64,000 bases of DNA from Phormidium willei BDU 130791 (GCA_001637315.1 LSZA01000005.1:1-64000); one strand, 5' to 3'. Positions 28,827 to 38,404 are shown, numbered from the stretch's first letter. Notes: a model not told the origin generated them from the sequence alone. Made by a program: numbers and translations.

Positions 28827-30218
28827 TTAAAACTTGCCTGAACGTACCGTTTCGGCGGGGTTGCTGGGGTAGAAGCTGGCGACGATGCCTAGGCTGAGCC
28901 ACCAGAGGGTATTGAGTTGGGGACGATACCAAACGGTATCGACTAAGCCATGGGCCATGAAGCCGGCGAGGGTGGCGATCGCCGCGATGAGCCAGAAGGC
29001 TTGCGGGTTGGCACTCTGACGCAGCCGCTGCAATTGTAGCAGGGTCTGTTGAACGGCGATTGCCAGCAGCCAGAGAAAGGCGGTTAGTCCGATGATACCG
29101 GTTTCGACGGTGATTTCTAGGAGAACGGAATAGGCGCTTAAGGCGGTGTAGCGGGGGCGCATATAGAGGGGATACACCTGATTGAAGGCGTCGTTTCCGG
29201 GGCCGATGCCTAGGAAGGGATGATCCCGAATCATCTCTAGGACAGCGTTCCAGACGTTGATGCGGAAGTTGTTGCTGCTATCACTGCGACCCACGAAGAT
29301 ACTCGAGACGCGATCGCGGATGGGGGGAACGGCGGTCACGGCGATGAGGAGAACGGCGACGGTGAGGCCGAGGAGTCCTGGAATCGCCCAGTTGCGCCAG
29401 GGTTGCGGGAGGCGATCGCGCCACCAATAGACGGCAAAGAGGGCGAAGATAAAGAGAGTGGCAGCCACGCCAATCCAACCGCCACGACTGTAGGTGTTGA
29501 GGACGACAATGCTGTTGACGGTGAACATCACCAGGGCCAGGGCTTTGGCACTCCAACGCTGCCAAACGAATAGCGCTCCTAAACTGAAGGCGATGGCGGG
29601 AATCAGATATCCGGCTAGGAGGTTCGGATTGCCCAGATAGCTATACACCCGAGTGATGCTCCCTGAGGCGGAGTCTGGGTCGGTCCAGGTGGCTAACGGT
29701 GCTGCCCCGAAGAAGACTTGGCGCAGTCCATAGACGCTGACCATTAAGGCGGTATGCAGGTAAACGGTGATGAGGAGCGATCGCAGCCAAGGAGTCCGCA
29801 GAACCCGCGCTGAGAGGGCAAAGACGACTAAAAACAGGCTCAGTTTCACCCATCCCTGTAGGGCTTCTTGGGGAACCCGTGAGCAAGCGGTGGCAATGCT
29901 GGCAATGAGCCAGTACAGGCCAACGCCGAGGTGAATCGGGGTTAGCCCCAAATCACTCTCGTCGGACAGTAGCAATAACAGCAAAAAACCGGCACTGAGA
30001 ACCAGTAAGATGCCGATGAGCGTTGTTGAGACGAAGGGCGCTAGGGCAAACAGAACCGCCAGCAACAGTACGCCGAGGCTGTCGGCCCACTGCATTAACC
30101 AACTTCCGGCTTTCCAGCGATGTAGAGAGCCGACGAGCAGGCGATAGCCGTAACTCCCACTCTGCCAGGGCTGCGGCGACCAGTGAGATAGGGTAACCTG
30201 GGTCCAAATATCAGTCAT
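28827..30218 (-). CDS. ictB: IctB family membrane protein (putative inorganic carbon accumulation protein)
   Basis: A 463-residue polytopic membrane protein with about ten spans. It matches IctB: the start (SPQPWQSGSYGYRLLVGSLHRW), SYLGNPNLLAGYLIPAIAFSLGA, NTYSRGGWIGVAATLF and ISDHP-like IRDHPFLGIGPGNDAFNQVYPLYMRPRYTALSAYSVLLEI are hallmark regions. IctB was proposed as a bicarbonate transporter in Synechococcus, but transport was never firmly shown. The fold is that of O-antigen ligase/Wzy proteins, which leaves a glycan function open. Only 15 nt separate its start from an upstream hairpin with a T-run (30233-30260), so its promoter or read-through regulation is unusual. Confidence 0.95.
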   Translation of the reverse strand: MTDIWTQVTLSHWSPQPWQSGSYGYRLLVGSLHRWKAGSWLMQWADSLGVLLLAVLFALAPFVSTTLIGILLVLSAGFLLLLLLSDESDLGLTPIHLGVGLYWLIASIATACSRVPQEALQGWVKLSLFLVVFALSARVLRTPWLRSLLITVYLHTALMVSVYGLRQVFFGAAPLATWTDPDSASGSITRVYSYLGNPNLLAGYLIPAIAFSLGALFVWQRWSAKALALVMFTVNSIVVLNTYSRGGWIGVAATLFIFALFAVYWWRDRLPQPWRNWAIPGLLGLTVAVLLIAVTAVPPIRDRVSSIFVGRSDSSNNFRINVWNAVLEMIRDHPFLGIGPGNDAFNQVYPLYMRPRYTALSAYSVLLEITVETGIIGLTAFLWLLAIAVQQTLLQLQRLRQSANPQAFWLIAAIATLAGFMAHGLVDTVWYRPQLNTLWWLSLGIVASFYPSNPAETVRSGKF

Positions 30219-30540
30219 AGAAATGGGTCATAGAAAAACGGGGTGTCGCGCGACATCCCCAAATGACTGAGCCGCTGATCTGATCGTTATCTGATCGTTA
30301 TTTGAACATTTCTGATCATTTTTGAGCCTTGATGATGGCTGTTGATGAGTCATCAAAGATGAGTTATCAAAGCGGCCACCGACCGGTTGCAGACAGGTTA
30401 CAGATCAAAACGAACCATAAAAGCGACAGATAAACAATTACAAAAAACATTTGTAAAACCCAATTTAGACAAGGCTTTTTTAGTTTTTTAATGTCTTATT
30501 TTATCTGTCACTTATGCAGCGGTTTTACTTCCAAGACACT
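30219..30540. other. AT-rich intergenic region between rbp-type gene and ictB
   Basis: No gene seen in 322 bp. It holds a strong hairpin at 30240-30260 (see terminator entry), a short direct repeat (ATCTGATCGTTAT, twice around 30278-30302), and an AT-rich stretch after the RNA-binding-protein stop containing T-runs (30476-30498). On the minus strand it includes the 3' UTR of the RNA-binding-protein gene and must hold any independent ictB promoter. Confidence 0.6.
30233..30260 (-). terminator. terminator-like hairpin 15 nt upstream of ictB
   Basis: The core TGTCGCGCGACA (30243-30254) is a perfect 12-bp palindrome, extended by GGGG on one side and CCCC on the other (30240-30260, one bulged base). 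On the minus strand it is followed by GTTTTTC. The position fits either the end of the upstream RNA-binding-protein transcript or an attenuator in the ictB leader. Confidence 0.55.
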
Positions 30541-30969
30541 CTAGGAGTTGGTGGTTTGAGAGGCTAACATTTGTTTGAGTTTAGATAGCTCATCCGCCCA
30601 ACGGGGATCGGGTTGAGCGCTGTCGGAAGAACTCGAACTACGGCTCGATGAGCCGGAACGAGAGCGGTTTGAACTTCCTGACTTGGCGGCGGGGGCGTTA
30701 TCGGATTTTTCCTTGCCTTTCTTACGAGGCATGGCTTTCTCGACTTTCAGAGCCGTATCTTTAAACTCTTTGCCGTTGAAGGCTTCGACGATTTGATCGG
30801 CTTGTTCGTCATTTTTGGCGGTGACGAAGCCAAAGCCGCGACATTTCCCTGTTTTGCGATCGGTAATCACTTTGACGGAGAGAAGTTCGCCAGCATCCTG
30901 AAAAAAGTTTTGCAGTTCGTCTCGCTCAACATCTTTAGGCAAGTTACCGACATAAAGGCGAATAGACAT
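30541..30969 (-). CDS. cyanobacterial RRM RNA-binding protein (Rbp type)
   Basis: A 142-residue protein with one RRM domain (about residues 2-80). RNP2 is LYVGNL and RNP1 is CRGFGFVTA, with the aromatic residues that stack on RNA. The C-terminal tail is long and Ser/Arg-rich (SGSSNRSRSGSSSRSSSSS), then ends with an amphipathic segment, DPRWADELSKLKQML. Cyanobacterial Rbps are often cold-induced, and some localise mRNAs to the thylakoid; several have glycine-rich tails, whereas this one is serine/arginine-rich. Solitary gene. A long leader is likely, given 767 bp without another recognised gene upstream. Confidence 0.93.
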   Translation of the reverse strand: MSIRLYVGNLPKDVERDELQNFFQDAGELLSVKVITDRKTGKCRGFGFVTAKNDEQADQIVEAFNGKEFKDTALKVEKAMPRKKGKEKSDNAPAAKSGSSNRSRSGSSSRSSSSSDSAQPDPRWADELSKLKQMLASQTTNS

Positions 30970-31736
30970 AATGAGTAAACCTCTAAACTAAAGCGACGTA
31001 TTTGAATGAAAAATCTCGATCTCAGCGGGGGACTTTGAACCCTCTTTTCTGGCTCATGAGCTAGAAATGGCGGTCAAGTATCCCTAATCCTGCTGAGCCT
31101 ATCTGGACTTGACAGGTTTGCTAGCATTTCTTAACCCCCTCCGTAACGGCCAAAACTGTACCCGTCATTGCCCCGGCTCTTCTGCTGTAGCGTTAAATTT
31201 TGCTCGTGCATGAGGTTCGTTGCTGCTGCAATGACTGCTGTGAAATCCACGGTTTGAATGAGTCTGTCCCGCATCACACCCGCGATCGCACAGATGCATG
31301 ACTCGATTGGGGTTACGGGCGGGTTGCTGATTTCGTCTTGGGGGTGCATTCCGAAGTCGTGCTGGCAAGCCTCTCTCTACGGTATCACAGTTGCCCCATA
31401 GGACAAGTTTTTCCCGGATCACGAATGCTCTGCTCACTCAGGTTGGGCTGGTTTAAAGCCCTATGACACAGAACTAGACGGAACTAGCAAGGGCGACTTT
31501 CTATCCTAAGGGAACAAGGTCGATTTGGCAAGAGAGGGCGACCATCATGTTACACCCCTACGGTTGATTGGGTCATTGTTAATAAATGTAACAAACAAAG
31601 GTGGTTAAGGCAATGGCCCCGATCGCAAGCGTTGGTCTGATATAGTGATGGCACAGTGCTAACTCACCGTTTGCCGGGACATCGTCTTCAACGGAGTGTC
31701 AGCCGGGCAAGCCCAGTGGGGAACATCATCTACGAT
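30970..31736. other. 767-bp intergenic region without a confident gene
   Basis: The RNA-binding-protein promoter and leader must lie in the left part, because the flanking genes diverge. A minus-strand open frame at 31131-31349 (72 codons, ending SFGRYGGG) and an overlapping one at 31165-31437 have no recognisable motif and no ribosome-binding site, so I do not call them genes. A 26-nt element similar to the repeat at 20603 lies near 31536-31561. The right end is the leader of the proline-rich membrane-protein gene. The length leaves room for a non-coding RNA, but I recognise none. Confidence 0.5.
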
Positions 31737-32699
31737 ATGTCTCAAACGCCACCCCCGTCAGAGGATAGACAACCCGGAGTGCTGCGATCGCTGCTGATTG
31801 GTGTATTGCGCCGCCTCATCGCCACCCTAGAACGCTGGCTGGTACGCCTCGAACGCCCTGAGCTGGCAGAACCGTTGCCGTTATGGCAAAATCCCCTGGT
31901 GTGGATTGGGGCGATCGCTGCCACGGGTATCGCCGTGGTGGTCGCTGTTGTCGCGGTGCCACAATTGACAAGCGAGCCGACGGATGTGGCGGTCACTCCG
32001 ACCCCGGCCCCAGTTCGCGAAACGCCCCCACCGGCCCCAGACTCGACGCCACCTGTGGCTCAAGCCCCGAGCCAAGATGAGAAGGTTGATGAGAGGGCTG
32101 ATAATCTGGCTGATGAGATCATACCCGATCGCCAACTCGACGAACCCGAGCCATCGTTACCCCCGTCAGCTCCCCGAGTTGTAACCGAGTCTCCAGAACT
32201 CTCCCAGGAGACTCCTCCAGAGAGTCCGCCCGAGAGTTCGCCAGAACCATCCCCTGGACAGGCTGAATCTCCCAAGCCGTCGCTGGCGACCCCAAAACCC
32301 ATCCAGCTAACCCCCGAACAGCAACTCATTGCGGCTGTGCGATCGCAAATCAGCGACGTGGCTCGTCCCTATGAAGACTGTCATCGCTCAGGCCTCAACC
32401 TCACTCAACAAGAGGAATGCAGCGAGGAAAACCGCTTTGTGACCCGCATCAGTGCCAACTTCGAGGCCGATCTGTTGCGTGTCGAAATTACGCCCCAATG
32501 GTATGACCTCAACGGCCGGGAACGCTCAAAACTCGCCAATGGCCTTTGGAATCAGGCCCAACGGCTCGATTTTAGTCATGTGGAAATTGTCGATCCGCAA
32601 GGGGTTCTCGTCGCTCGTAGTCCCGTGGTGGGTCATGATGTCATTATCCTACGGCGATCGCGGTCAAGCGTTTCCCCAACCTCTCCCCAACTCAACTAG
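31737..32699 (+). CDS. membrane-anchored proline-rich protein of unknown function
   Basis: A 320-residue protein, not recognised. ATG 31737 (MSQTPPPSEDRQPG) is preferred to an earlier start at 31656. A cytoplasmic N-terminus with an amphipathic basic helix (LLIGVLRRLIATLERWLVRLERPEL) precedes one membrane span (about residues 54-78, LVWIGAIAATGIAVVVAVVAV). A long Pro/Glu/Ser-rich linker (about 80-205) follows. The C-terminal domain (about 210-305) starts LTPEQQLIAAVRSQISDVARPY and contains ISANFEADLLRVEITPQWYDL, a mixed alpha/beta unit probably in the periplasm. The stop overlaps that of the convergent DUF3352 gene (CTAG, 32696-32699). Confidence 0.75.
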   Translation: MSQTPPPSEDRQPGVLRSLLIGVLRRLIATLERWLVRLERPELAEPLPLWQNPLVWIGAIAATGIAVVVAVVAVPQLTSEPTDVAVTPTPAPVRETPPPAPDSTPPVAQAPSQDEKVDERADNLADEIIPDRQLDEPEPSLPPSAPRVVTESPELSQETPPESPPESSPEPSPGQAESPKPSLATPKPIQLTPEQQLIAAVRSQISDVARPYEDCHRSGLNLTQQEECSEENRFVTRISANFEADLLRVEITPQWYDLNGRERSKLANGLWNQAQRLDFSHVEIVDPQGVLVARSPVVGHDVIILRRSRSSVSPTSPQLN

Positions 32700-34393
32700 G
32701 GACTCTCAATCTTGACAAAGACGTCATAGCGGCGGCTGCGTTCGTCCTGAAACCCAACTCGCACGCCAATGGCCTCAATCGCATCTAAAAACTCCTGTTG
32801 CTCGGGTGGAAGCTGTAATAGGGGTAAATCAAGAGATTGCTCTTGGCCATCTTCCCCAACTTGAGTAGGATTGAGATTCAAGAAAAATAGACCATTACTG
32901 TCATCCGGCTCCCGAGGAACCACATCGTTAAACTCGGAATTGCGAGCTAGAGAGGACTCCGGCTCAGGTAAAAATTGCTCGGTGACGGGTGAACCGACTG
33001 CAAAAAAGACCACTGAACCACTCAGCCAGCCGTGACTGACGCTTAATCCCTTGCGACGAGTATCCCAGGTGACGAGACGCCGTTGTCCGAGTTCTTCAAC
33101 CTCGACGTTCACCTCAAAGCCATAGCGATCGACAACGGCTCGATCGACACGTCTGAGTAGGGTTTCTGTCGCTTCAATATCTCCGGTTTCGGCAATGACC
33201 ACCAAACTCCCCGGTAGGGTTGTATCTTCGTCGGGAGGCGTAGGAATCAAGCCGAGGGCAAATTGTCCCGTCATCCAGGGTAACAGGTCGTTGTCGAGGT
33301 TAACGCCGACGGTTTGCTCGAGGGCGGTACGAATCCAAGTCCCATTAATGGGTAGAAGCGGATTGGTTTGGGAATCTTGTAGATAATCTTGCCAAAGTTG
33401 GCTGAAGTTGGAGCCGGCCATAACCATCATGGTTGTGGCGGGGAAACGACTCACTAGGGTTGGGGGGAGGCTATTCTCGATGTCCAAGAGAGTCTCGCTG
33501 TCGGGGTTGAGCCAGGAGAGGGTATGAATACGAATCCCATCGTTTTCGAGATCCAAGGTGCTGGCTAACCCTTGAGTTTCGAGGGTTTCGAGGGCATTGG
33601 CATTGAGAGGACGAGTCGAATCCTCGGCTAAGGTGGCCAGTGAATCTGGGACATTGACAAACAAACTGGCGAAATCGGTGGCGGGTAGAGCTTCCCAGGC
33701 CTGGTTATAGCCAGGAATCGTCAGAATCGATTGATTATCTCGATAGGCATCAACGGCCCGGTTCACAGCACTCGATTCTTGAGAGACAATCAGGAAACGT
33801 CGGTCAACGACGGCTAGGGTACTCGGACGGCTGGCAGCGGCTTCGCTGAGAGGATCGTCAATTTCGGGTTCGTAGATGGTGACGCCGCGATAGTTACGCT
33901 CTTCTAATCCTGATTCGTCTTGCCGTTGTGCGACAATCGATCGCAGGCGGCCGGCATTGCCAATGGGGAGAATCAGCAGGTTGGCGCGATCGGCTCGCAG
34001 GTCTTCAGGGGGGGTGGTTTCATCGATCTCGGGTGGGGGGAGGATGGCAAGGGTGATGCGATCGCCAACCCAGGGCGCGATATCCTCTTCATACTGATAA
34101 TCAGACCCGGCGAGGAGATTATTTTGCAGTTGCGTGAGTCCCTCTTGGAAGCGGGCCTGACTTCCCTCGGTTCCATAGTTCCCTAAGCGTCGCCATTGGC
34201 CCGACTGGGTGGAGACGGAAACAGCCATCAGGGCATCCTCGGGAACCAACTCGGCTCCGACAATTAAACTAAGGTTAACGGGCCGACGCGAGATGAGGCC
34301 ATAGACAACACCGCCACCAACTAGAATTAACCCAACAACAGCTAAGGCTCTCCAAGGTGGGGATTTTCGACGGTTTCTCCGATAAGTTCTCAT
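32696..34393 (-). CDS. DUF3352 domain-containing membrane-anchored protein
   Basis: A 565-residue protein conserved in cyanobacteria, function unknown. An N-terminal basic stretch and one span (about residues 15-34, ALAVVGLILVGGGVVYGLI) anchor a large extracytoplasmic region. The DUF3352 pattern begins VPEDALMAVSVSTQSGQWRRL and includes DIAPWVGDRITLAILPPPE, LLPWMTGQFALGLIPTPP, RGVTIYEPE and LSVSHGWLSGSVVFFAVGS. The duplicated WxGDxxxLAxLP/WMTGQFALGLIP motifs suggest two related halves. ATG 34393 (MRTYRRNRRK) is favoured over 34417. Convergent with the proline-rich protein and divergent from polA. Confidence 0.88.
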   Translation of the reverse strand: MRTYRRNRRKSPPWRALAVVGLILVGGGVVYGLISRRPVNLSLIVGAELVPEDALMAVSVSTQSGQWRRLGNYGTEGSQARFQEGLTQLQNNLLAGSDYQYEEDIAPWVGDRITLAILPPPEIDETTPPEDLRADRANLLILPIGNAGRLRSIVAQRQDESGLEERNYRGVTIYEPEIDDPLSEAAASRPSTLAVVDRRFLIVSQESSAVNRAVDAYRDNQSILTIPGYNQAWEALPATDFASLFVNVPDSLATLAEDSTRPLNANALETLETQGLASTLDLENDGIRIHTLSWLNPDSETLLDIENSLPPTLVSRFPATTMMVMAGSNFSQLWQDYLQDSQTNPLLPINGTWIRTALEQTVGVNLDNDLLPWMTGQFALGLIPTPPDEDTTLPGSLVVIAETGDIEATETLLRRVDRAVVDRYGFEVNVEVEELGQRRLVTWDTRRKGLSVSHGWLSGSVVFFAVGSPVTEQFLPEPESSLARNSEFNDVVPREPDDSNGLFFLNLNPTQVGEDGQEQSLDLPLLQLPPEQQEFLDAIEAIGVRVGFQDERSRRYDVFVKIESP

Positions 34394-34547
34394 AGAATCT
34401 CGATGAGGCGATCGCAACAGGTGACAAGGGTCTGGGGAACTCCCTTTGGGTCATAGTCTCCATAACCCTGCTACTGTACCAGGATTTTTCCAAGATGCGA
34501 TCGCCTCCCCGCTCGACAACGGGCCATTGATACCAAATCAAGGCAAA

Positions 34548-37490
34548 ATGGAAGAAAACCCTACATCTCGGAGAGTCTCTGTGTCCTCAGTTCTGCTTGT
34601 CGATGGTCATTCTCTGGCCTTTCGTGCCTACTACGCCTTTGCTAAAAGTCGTGAGGGAGGCTTGCGAACCTCAACCGGACTCCCCACCAGTGTTTGTTTC
34701 GGGTTCCTACGCTCTCTCCTTGATAGTATCGCCACCCATCGCCCGTCAGCGGTGGCGATCGCGTTTGATACCAGTACCCCCACGTTTCGTCATGACGCCG
34801 ACGCGAACTACAAGGCGCAACGGGCCGAGACTCCCGAGGACTTTATCCCCGATGTCGAACATCTCAAGCAACTGCTGGCGGCTCTAAATTTACAAATTTT
34901 CACGGCTCCAGGCTATGAGGCCGATGATATCCTGGGAACTCTGGCTCAGCAGGCCAGTCGGCAGCAGTGCAAGGTCCAACTCCTCAGCGGCGACCAAGAT
35001 TTGTTTCAACTCATTTGTGATGACCCCCCGATTACGGTCTTACATTTAGCTGGGGGCTGGGGACGTAAAAACGCCCGTCCTCAAGAGTTTCAGGCTCAAC
35101 AGGTTCAGGATAAGTTGGGGATTCGTCCTCAGCAAGTGGTCGATTATAAGGCGCTATGCGGTGATAGTTCTGATAATCTCCCCGGTGTGAAGGGAATTGG
35201 TCCGAAGACAGCGGTTAAACTCTTGCAAGAGTACGGCTCTCTCGCTGAGATTTATAACCATGTTGAGGAGATTAAGGGCGCCACTCGCAAAAAACTAGAG
35301 GCTGGGCGAGAGGCGGCTTATCATACGCAATACATGGCTGAGATTAACTGTGAGGTTCCTCTTCAGTTCGATTTGGATGACCTGACGCTGCGGGGGTTTG
35401 ATGCTCAGCGGCTGTTACCCCTTCTCGATCGCCTTGAACTCCATTCTCTACGCGATCGCCTCGACCGTCTACAGGATCAACTCGCAGGCGACGCAACGGA
35501 GACCACATCCCCTCAACCGACAGCATCTGAGTCTAAGTCTGATCCTCCTCAATTAGCTGAGTTAGAAGATACAGGCTTTTGGAGTTGGGAGGACACTCAA
35601 GCCAGTCAACCCCCAGATGAGTCTCGACTACGACCGCTCATTGTCGATTCTCCCGAAAAATTGCAAACTCTGGTCAAACGGCTTCAGGACCAGACGAATC
35701 CTCACGCTCCGGTGGCTTGGGATACGGAAACCACCAGTACGAAAGCCACGGAAGCAGATTTAGTGGGACTCGGCTGCTGTTGGGGGGAGTCTCCTGAGGA
35801 TCTCGCCTATATTCCCCTGGCTCATCGTCAGGGAAACGCCTTGTCGTTGGAGCAGGTGTTGGAGGTGTTGCGGCCGATTTTGCAGGGCGATCGCTATCCC
35901 AAAGTGTTTCAAAATACAAAATACGATCGCCTCGTCTTGCGTAGTCACGGGATTCTCTTACAAGGGGTCGTATTTGATACGCTCCTGGCCAGCTATCTCC
36001 TCAACCCTGAAACCACCCACAATCTCACGGATTTAGCCCTACGTCATCTGGATTTAACGGTCAGCAGTTTTAAGGATATTGTTCCTAAGGGAAAAACCAT
36101 CGCCGATGTCTCGATTCCCGTGGCGGCTCACTATTGCGCTGAGGATGTTCATGTCACCTATCGCCTCGTTCCTCTGTTACGAGAGCAACTGCGACAAACG
36201 CCTCAATTGGAAACGCTCCTGAATACGGTGGAATTACCGTTGGAGGCGGTCTTGGCGGAGATGGAGTTTTTGGGAATTCGCCTGGATATTGAGTATCTCA
36301 AAACACTCTCAGATCAGTTAGCTGAGCAGTTGGATGAGTTAGAAAAAACAGCTTATGAGTTAGCGGGTGATTCTTTTAACTTAAACTCCCCGAAACAACT
36401 CGGAGAAATTCTCTTTGATCGGCTTAAGTTAGATGCACGAAAAACCCGTAAGACGAAAACAGGAAATTATTCGACGAATGCTAAGGTCTTGGATAAGCTG
36501 CATGGAGATCACCCAATTATTGATGTCATTTTAGAACATCGCACCTTAGCCAAGTTGAAATCGACCTATGTGGATGCCTTACCTGAGTTAGTTCGTGTGG
36601 ATGAGCAACAAGCAAACCGCATTCATACGGATTTCAATCAGACGATTACGGCGACGGGGCGGCTGTCGTCGTCGAATCCGAATTTACAGAATATCCCCAT
36701 TCGCACTGAGTTTAGTCGTCGGATTCGTAAGGCGTTTTTACCTCGTGAGGGTTGGCGGTTGGTGACGGCGGATTATTCGCAAATTGAGTTACGAATTTTG
36801 GCTCATTTAAGTCAGGAGCCGATTTTGTTAGAGGCGTATGATACGGGTCAGGATGTTCATCGCTTGACGGCGCAATTGTTGTTTGAGAAAGAGGAGATTT
36901 CCTCCGAGGAACGACGGTTGGGTAAAACGATTAATTTTGGCGTGATTTATGGGATGGGAGCGCAACGATTTGCCCGAGAAGCGGGGGTGAGTTCTTGGCA
37001 GGGACGGGAGTTTATTGACCGCTATAATACGCGCTATTCTCGCGTATTTGCCTATTTGCAACAGATGAAGCGCGAGGCGATCGCTCGTGGCTATGTGGAA
37101 ACGCTCTGTGGTCGCCGTCGTTATTTCACGTTCGAGTCCTCAGCCCTGCGAAAACTCCAGGGACAGCCGGCTGAGAGCATTGACTTGGAAAATCTCAAAA
37201 ATATCAGTTTAGGGGACTCTCAGGCTCTGCGAGCCGCCGCAAATGCCCCAATTCAAGGGTCGAGCGCGGACATCATTAAAATTGCTATGGTCAAGTTACA
37301 TCAGCTTTTGGGCGATCGCGCGGCCCGGATTTTGTTACAGGTCCATGATGAACTGGTCTTTGAAATGCCCGACGAGGAATGGTCACAGCTCGAATTTTCA
37401 ATCCGAGAGACGATGGAATCGGCACTGAAACTGAGTATTCCCCTCGTGGTCGATATTCATCAGGGAGAAAACTGGATGGAGGCTAAATAA
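34548..37490 (+). CDS. polA: DNA polymerase I
   Basis: A 980-residue three-domain polymerase for Okazaki-fragment processing and repair. The 5'-3' exonuclease/flap domain is residues 1-310 (LLVDGHSLAFRAYYAF, GYEADDILGTLAQ, LLSGDQDLFQL, GDSSDNLPGVKGIGPKTA). The 3'-5' exonuclease domain (about 350-560) keeps its acidic residues (AWDTETTSTKATEADLVGLG), so proofreading is probably active, unlike in Taq polymerase. The polymerase domain has motif A (VTADYSQIELRILAHLS), motif B (RRLGKTINFGVIYGMGAQRF) and motif C (LQVHDELVFE). ATG 34548, with AAGG 5 nt upstream, is chosen over a TTG at 34446. Confidence 0.97.
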   Translation: MEENPTSRRVSVSSVLLVDGHSLAFRAYYAFAKSREGGLRTSTGLPTSVCFGFLRSLLDSIATHRPSAVAIAFDTSTPTFRHDADANYKAQRAETPEDFIPDVEHLKQLLAALNLQIFTAPGYEADDILGTLAQQASRQQCKVQLLSGDQDLFQLICDDPPITVLHLAGGWGRKNARPQEFQAQQVQDKLGIRPQQVVDYKALCGDSSDNLPGVKGIGPKTAVKLLQEYGSLAEIYNHVEEIKGATRKKLEAGREAAYHTQYMAEINCEVPLQFDLDDLTLRGFDAQRLLPLLDRLELHSLRDRLDRLQDQLAGDATETTSPQPTASESKSDPPQLAELEDTGFWSWEDTQASQPPDESRLRPLIVDSPEKLQTLVKRLQDQTNPHAPVAWDTETTSTKATEADLVGLGCCWGESPEDLAYIPLAHRQGNALSLEQVLEVLRPILQGDRYPKVFQNTKYDRLVLRSHGILLQGVVFDTLLASYLLNPETTHNLTDLALRHLDLTVSSFKDIVPKGKTIADVSIPVAAHYCAEDVHVTYRLVPLLREQLRQTPQLETLLNTVELPLEAVLAEMEFLGIRLDIEYLKTLSDQLAEQLDELEKTAYELAGDSFNLNSPKQLGEILFDRLKLDARKTRKTKTGNYSTNAKVLDKLHGDHPIIDVILEHRTLAKLKSTYVDALPELVRVDEQQANRIHTDFNQTITATGRLSSSNPNLQNIPIRTEFSRRIRKAFLPREGWRLVTADYSQIELRILAHLSQEPILLEAYDTGQDVHRLTAQLLFEKEEISSEERRLGKTINFGVIYGMGAQRFAREAGVSSWQGREFIDRYNTRYSRVFAYLQQMKREAIARGYVETLCGRRRYFTFESSALRKLQGQPAESIDLENLKNISLGDSQALRAAANAPIQGSSADIIKIAMVKLHQLLGDRAARILLQVHDELVFEMPDEEWSQLEFSIRETMESALKLSIPLVVDIHQGENWMEAK

Positions 37491-37631
37491 GAAGAAATAC
37501 CTAGATCCACAGGACGCTGATTAGGAAAGCTGAAGTCATTGGTTCTATTTTTAAATCAGAATTTGATGACGTTTTCGGTCAGTTCTCCTAAACATTGTTA
37601 CAATAAGTAAACTCCTAGACATTAACTGCTT

Positions 37632-38342
37632 ATGCTTGTCTATCAGACCCACTTGGCGACATACGATAGACCTGCCGCACAAGACACGCGGAGACTCTGT
37701 AAGGTTTTTAGCACCCTAAATGCTGAAAGCTGTCCGCGCCATTACAATTTTCACATGCACTCGGTCTATTCCGACGGTCGCTTGCGCCCTGAAGCCATTA
37801 TGGAACAAGCGGTAACCATTGGCCTGAAGGGATTGGCCATCACAGACCACCACAGTGTTGATGGCTATCGTCAGGCGCAGCGTTGGTTAGACGACTGGCG
37901 GCGTTCTCTTCCCGATGCGCCCATCCCTCATTTATGGACTGGCGTCGAAATTAACGCTGACCTCATTGGTACGGAAGTCCACATTCTCGGCTATGGCTAC
38001 AATCCGGGTCACAAGGCGATTCAACCCTATTTACAAGGTGAGAAAGTTGAAGGGCGAGCTTTTGGGGCCAAGCGAGTCATCAAAGCCATTCAGAAGGCGG
38101 GAGGCTTAGCGGTTCTCGCTCACCCCGCCCGCTATCGCAAATCGGCTAACCAACTCATTCCCGCTGCGGCTGAACTCGGGATTGACGGGGCGGAGGCTTA
38201 CTATTCCTATAACAATCCAGATCCTTGGCGTCCGAGTCCCAAGGAAACGGCGAAGATTAAACAACTCAATGTTGAGTATGGTTTGTTTGATACCTGTGGT
38301 ACGGACACTCATGGTCTAAGTCTGTTGCGGCGTATGTCTTAG
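37632..38342 (+). CDS. PHP-domain metal-dependent phosphoesterase
   Basis: A 236-residue PHP protein. Metal-ligand motifs are visible in order: FHMHSVYSDG, ITDHHSVDGY, TGVEINADL, VLAHPARYRK and CGTDTHG. Enzymes of this group (YciV/TrpH-like) hydrolyse nucleoside 3',5'-bisphosphate, short RNA or other phosphoesters; the true substrate here is unknown. The N-terminal 35 residues precede the domain and may be overlong. The last codons run into a 12-nt tandem repeat, and a terminator follows at 38374. It lies 141 bp after polA on the same strand, without clear coupling. Confidence 0.87.
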   Translation: MLVYQTHLATYDRPAAQDTRRLCKVFSTLNAESCPRHYNFHMHSVYSDGRLRPEAIMEQAVTIGLKGLAITDHHSVDGYRQAQRWLDDWRRSLPDAPIPHLWTGVEINADLIGTEVHILGYGYNPGHKAIQPYLQGEKVEGRAFGAKRVIKAIQKAGGLAVLAHPARYRKSANQLIPAAAELGIDGAEAYYSYNNPDPWRPSPKETAKIKQLNVEYGLFDTCGTDTHGLSLLRRMS

Positions 38343-38361
38343 ACTCTGTCTTAGACTCTGT
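38338..38361 (+). repeat. 12-nt tandem duplication spanning the PHP gene stop codon
   Basis: CTTAGACTCTGT occurs twice in direct succession (38338-38349, 38350-38361); the first copy contains the TAG stop of the PHP gene. A third, partial copy (CTTA) follows. Confidence 0.8.
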
Positions 38362-38373
38362 CTTAAACCATTC

Positions 38374-38404
38374 ATCCCTCTCCCACCCCGTGAGAGGGAT
38401 TTTG
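38374..38404 (+). terminator. intrinsic terminator after the PHP gene
   Basis: A perfect 9-bp stem (ATCCCTCTC at 38374-38382, GAGAGGGAT at 38392-38400) with a 9-nt loop is followed by TTTT. It lies about 30 nt after the stop codon. Confidence 0.75.

Noticed and set aside
31131-31437. Two overlapping minus-strand small open frames in the long intergenic region
   Set aside because: There is no ribosome-binding site, no motif and no signal peptide, and the two frames exclude each other. Kept only as a note on the intergenic entry.
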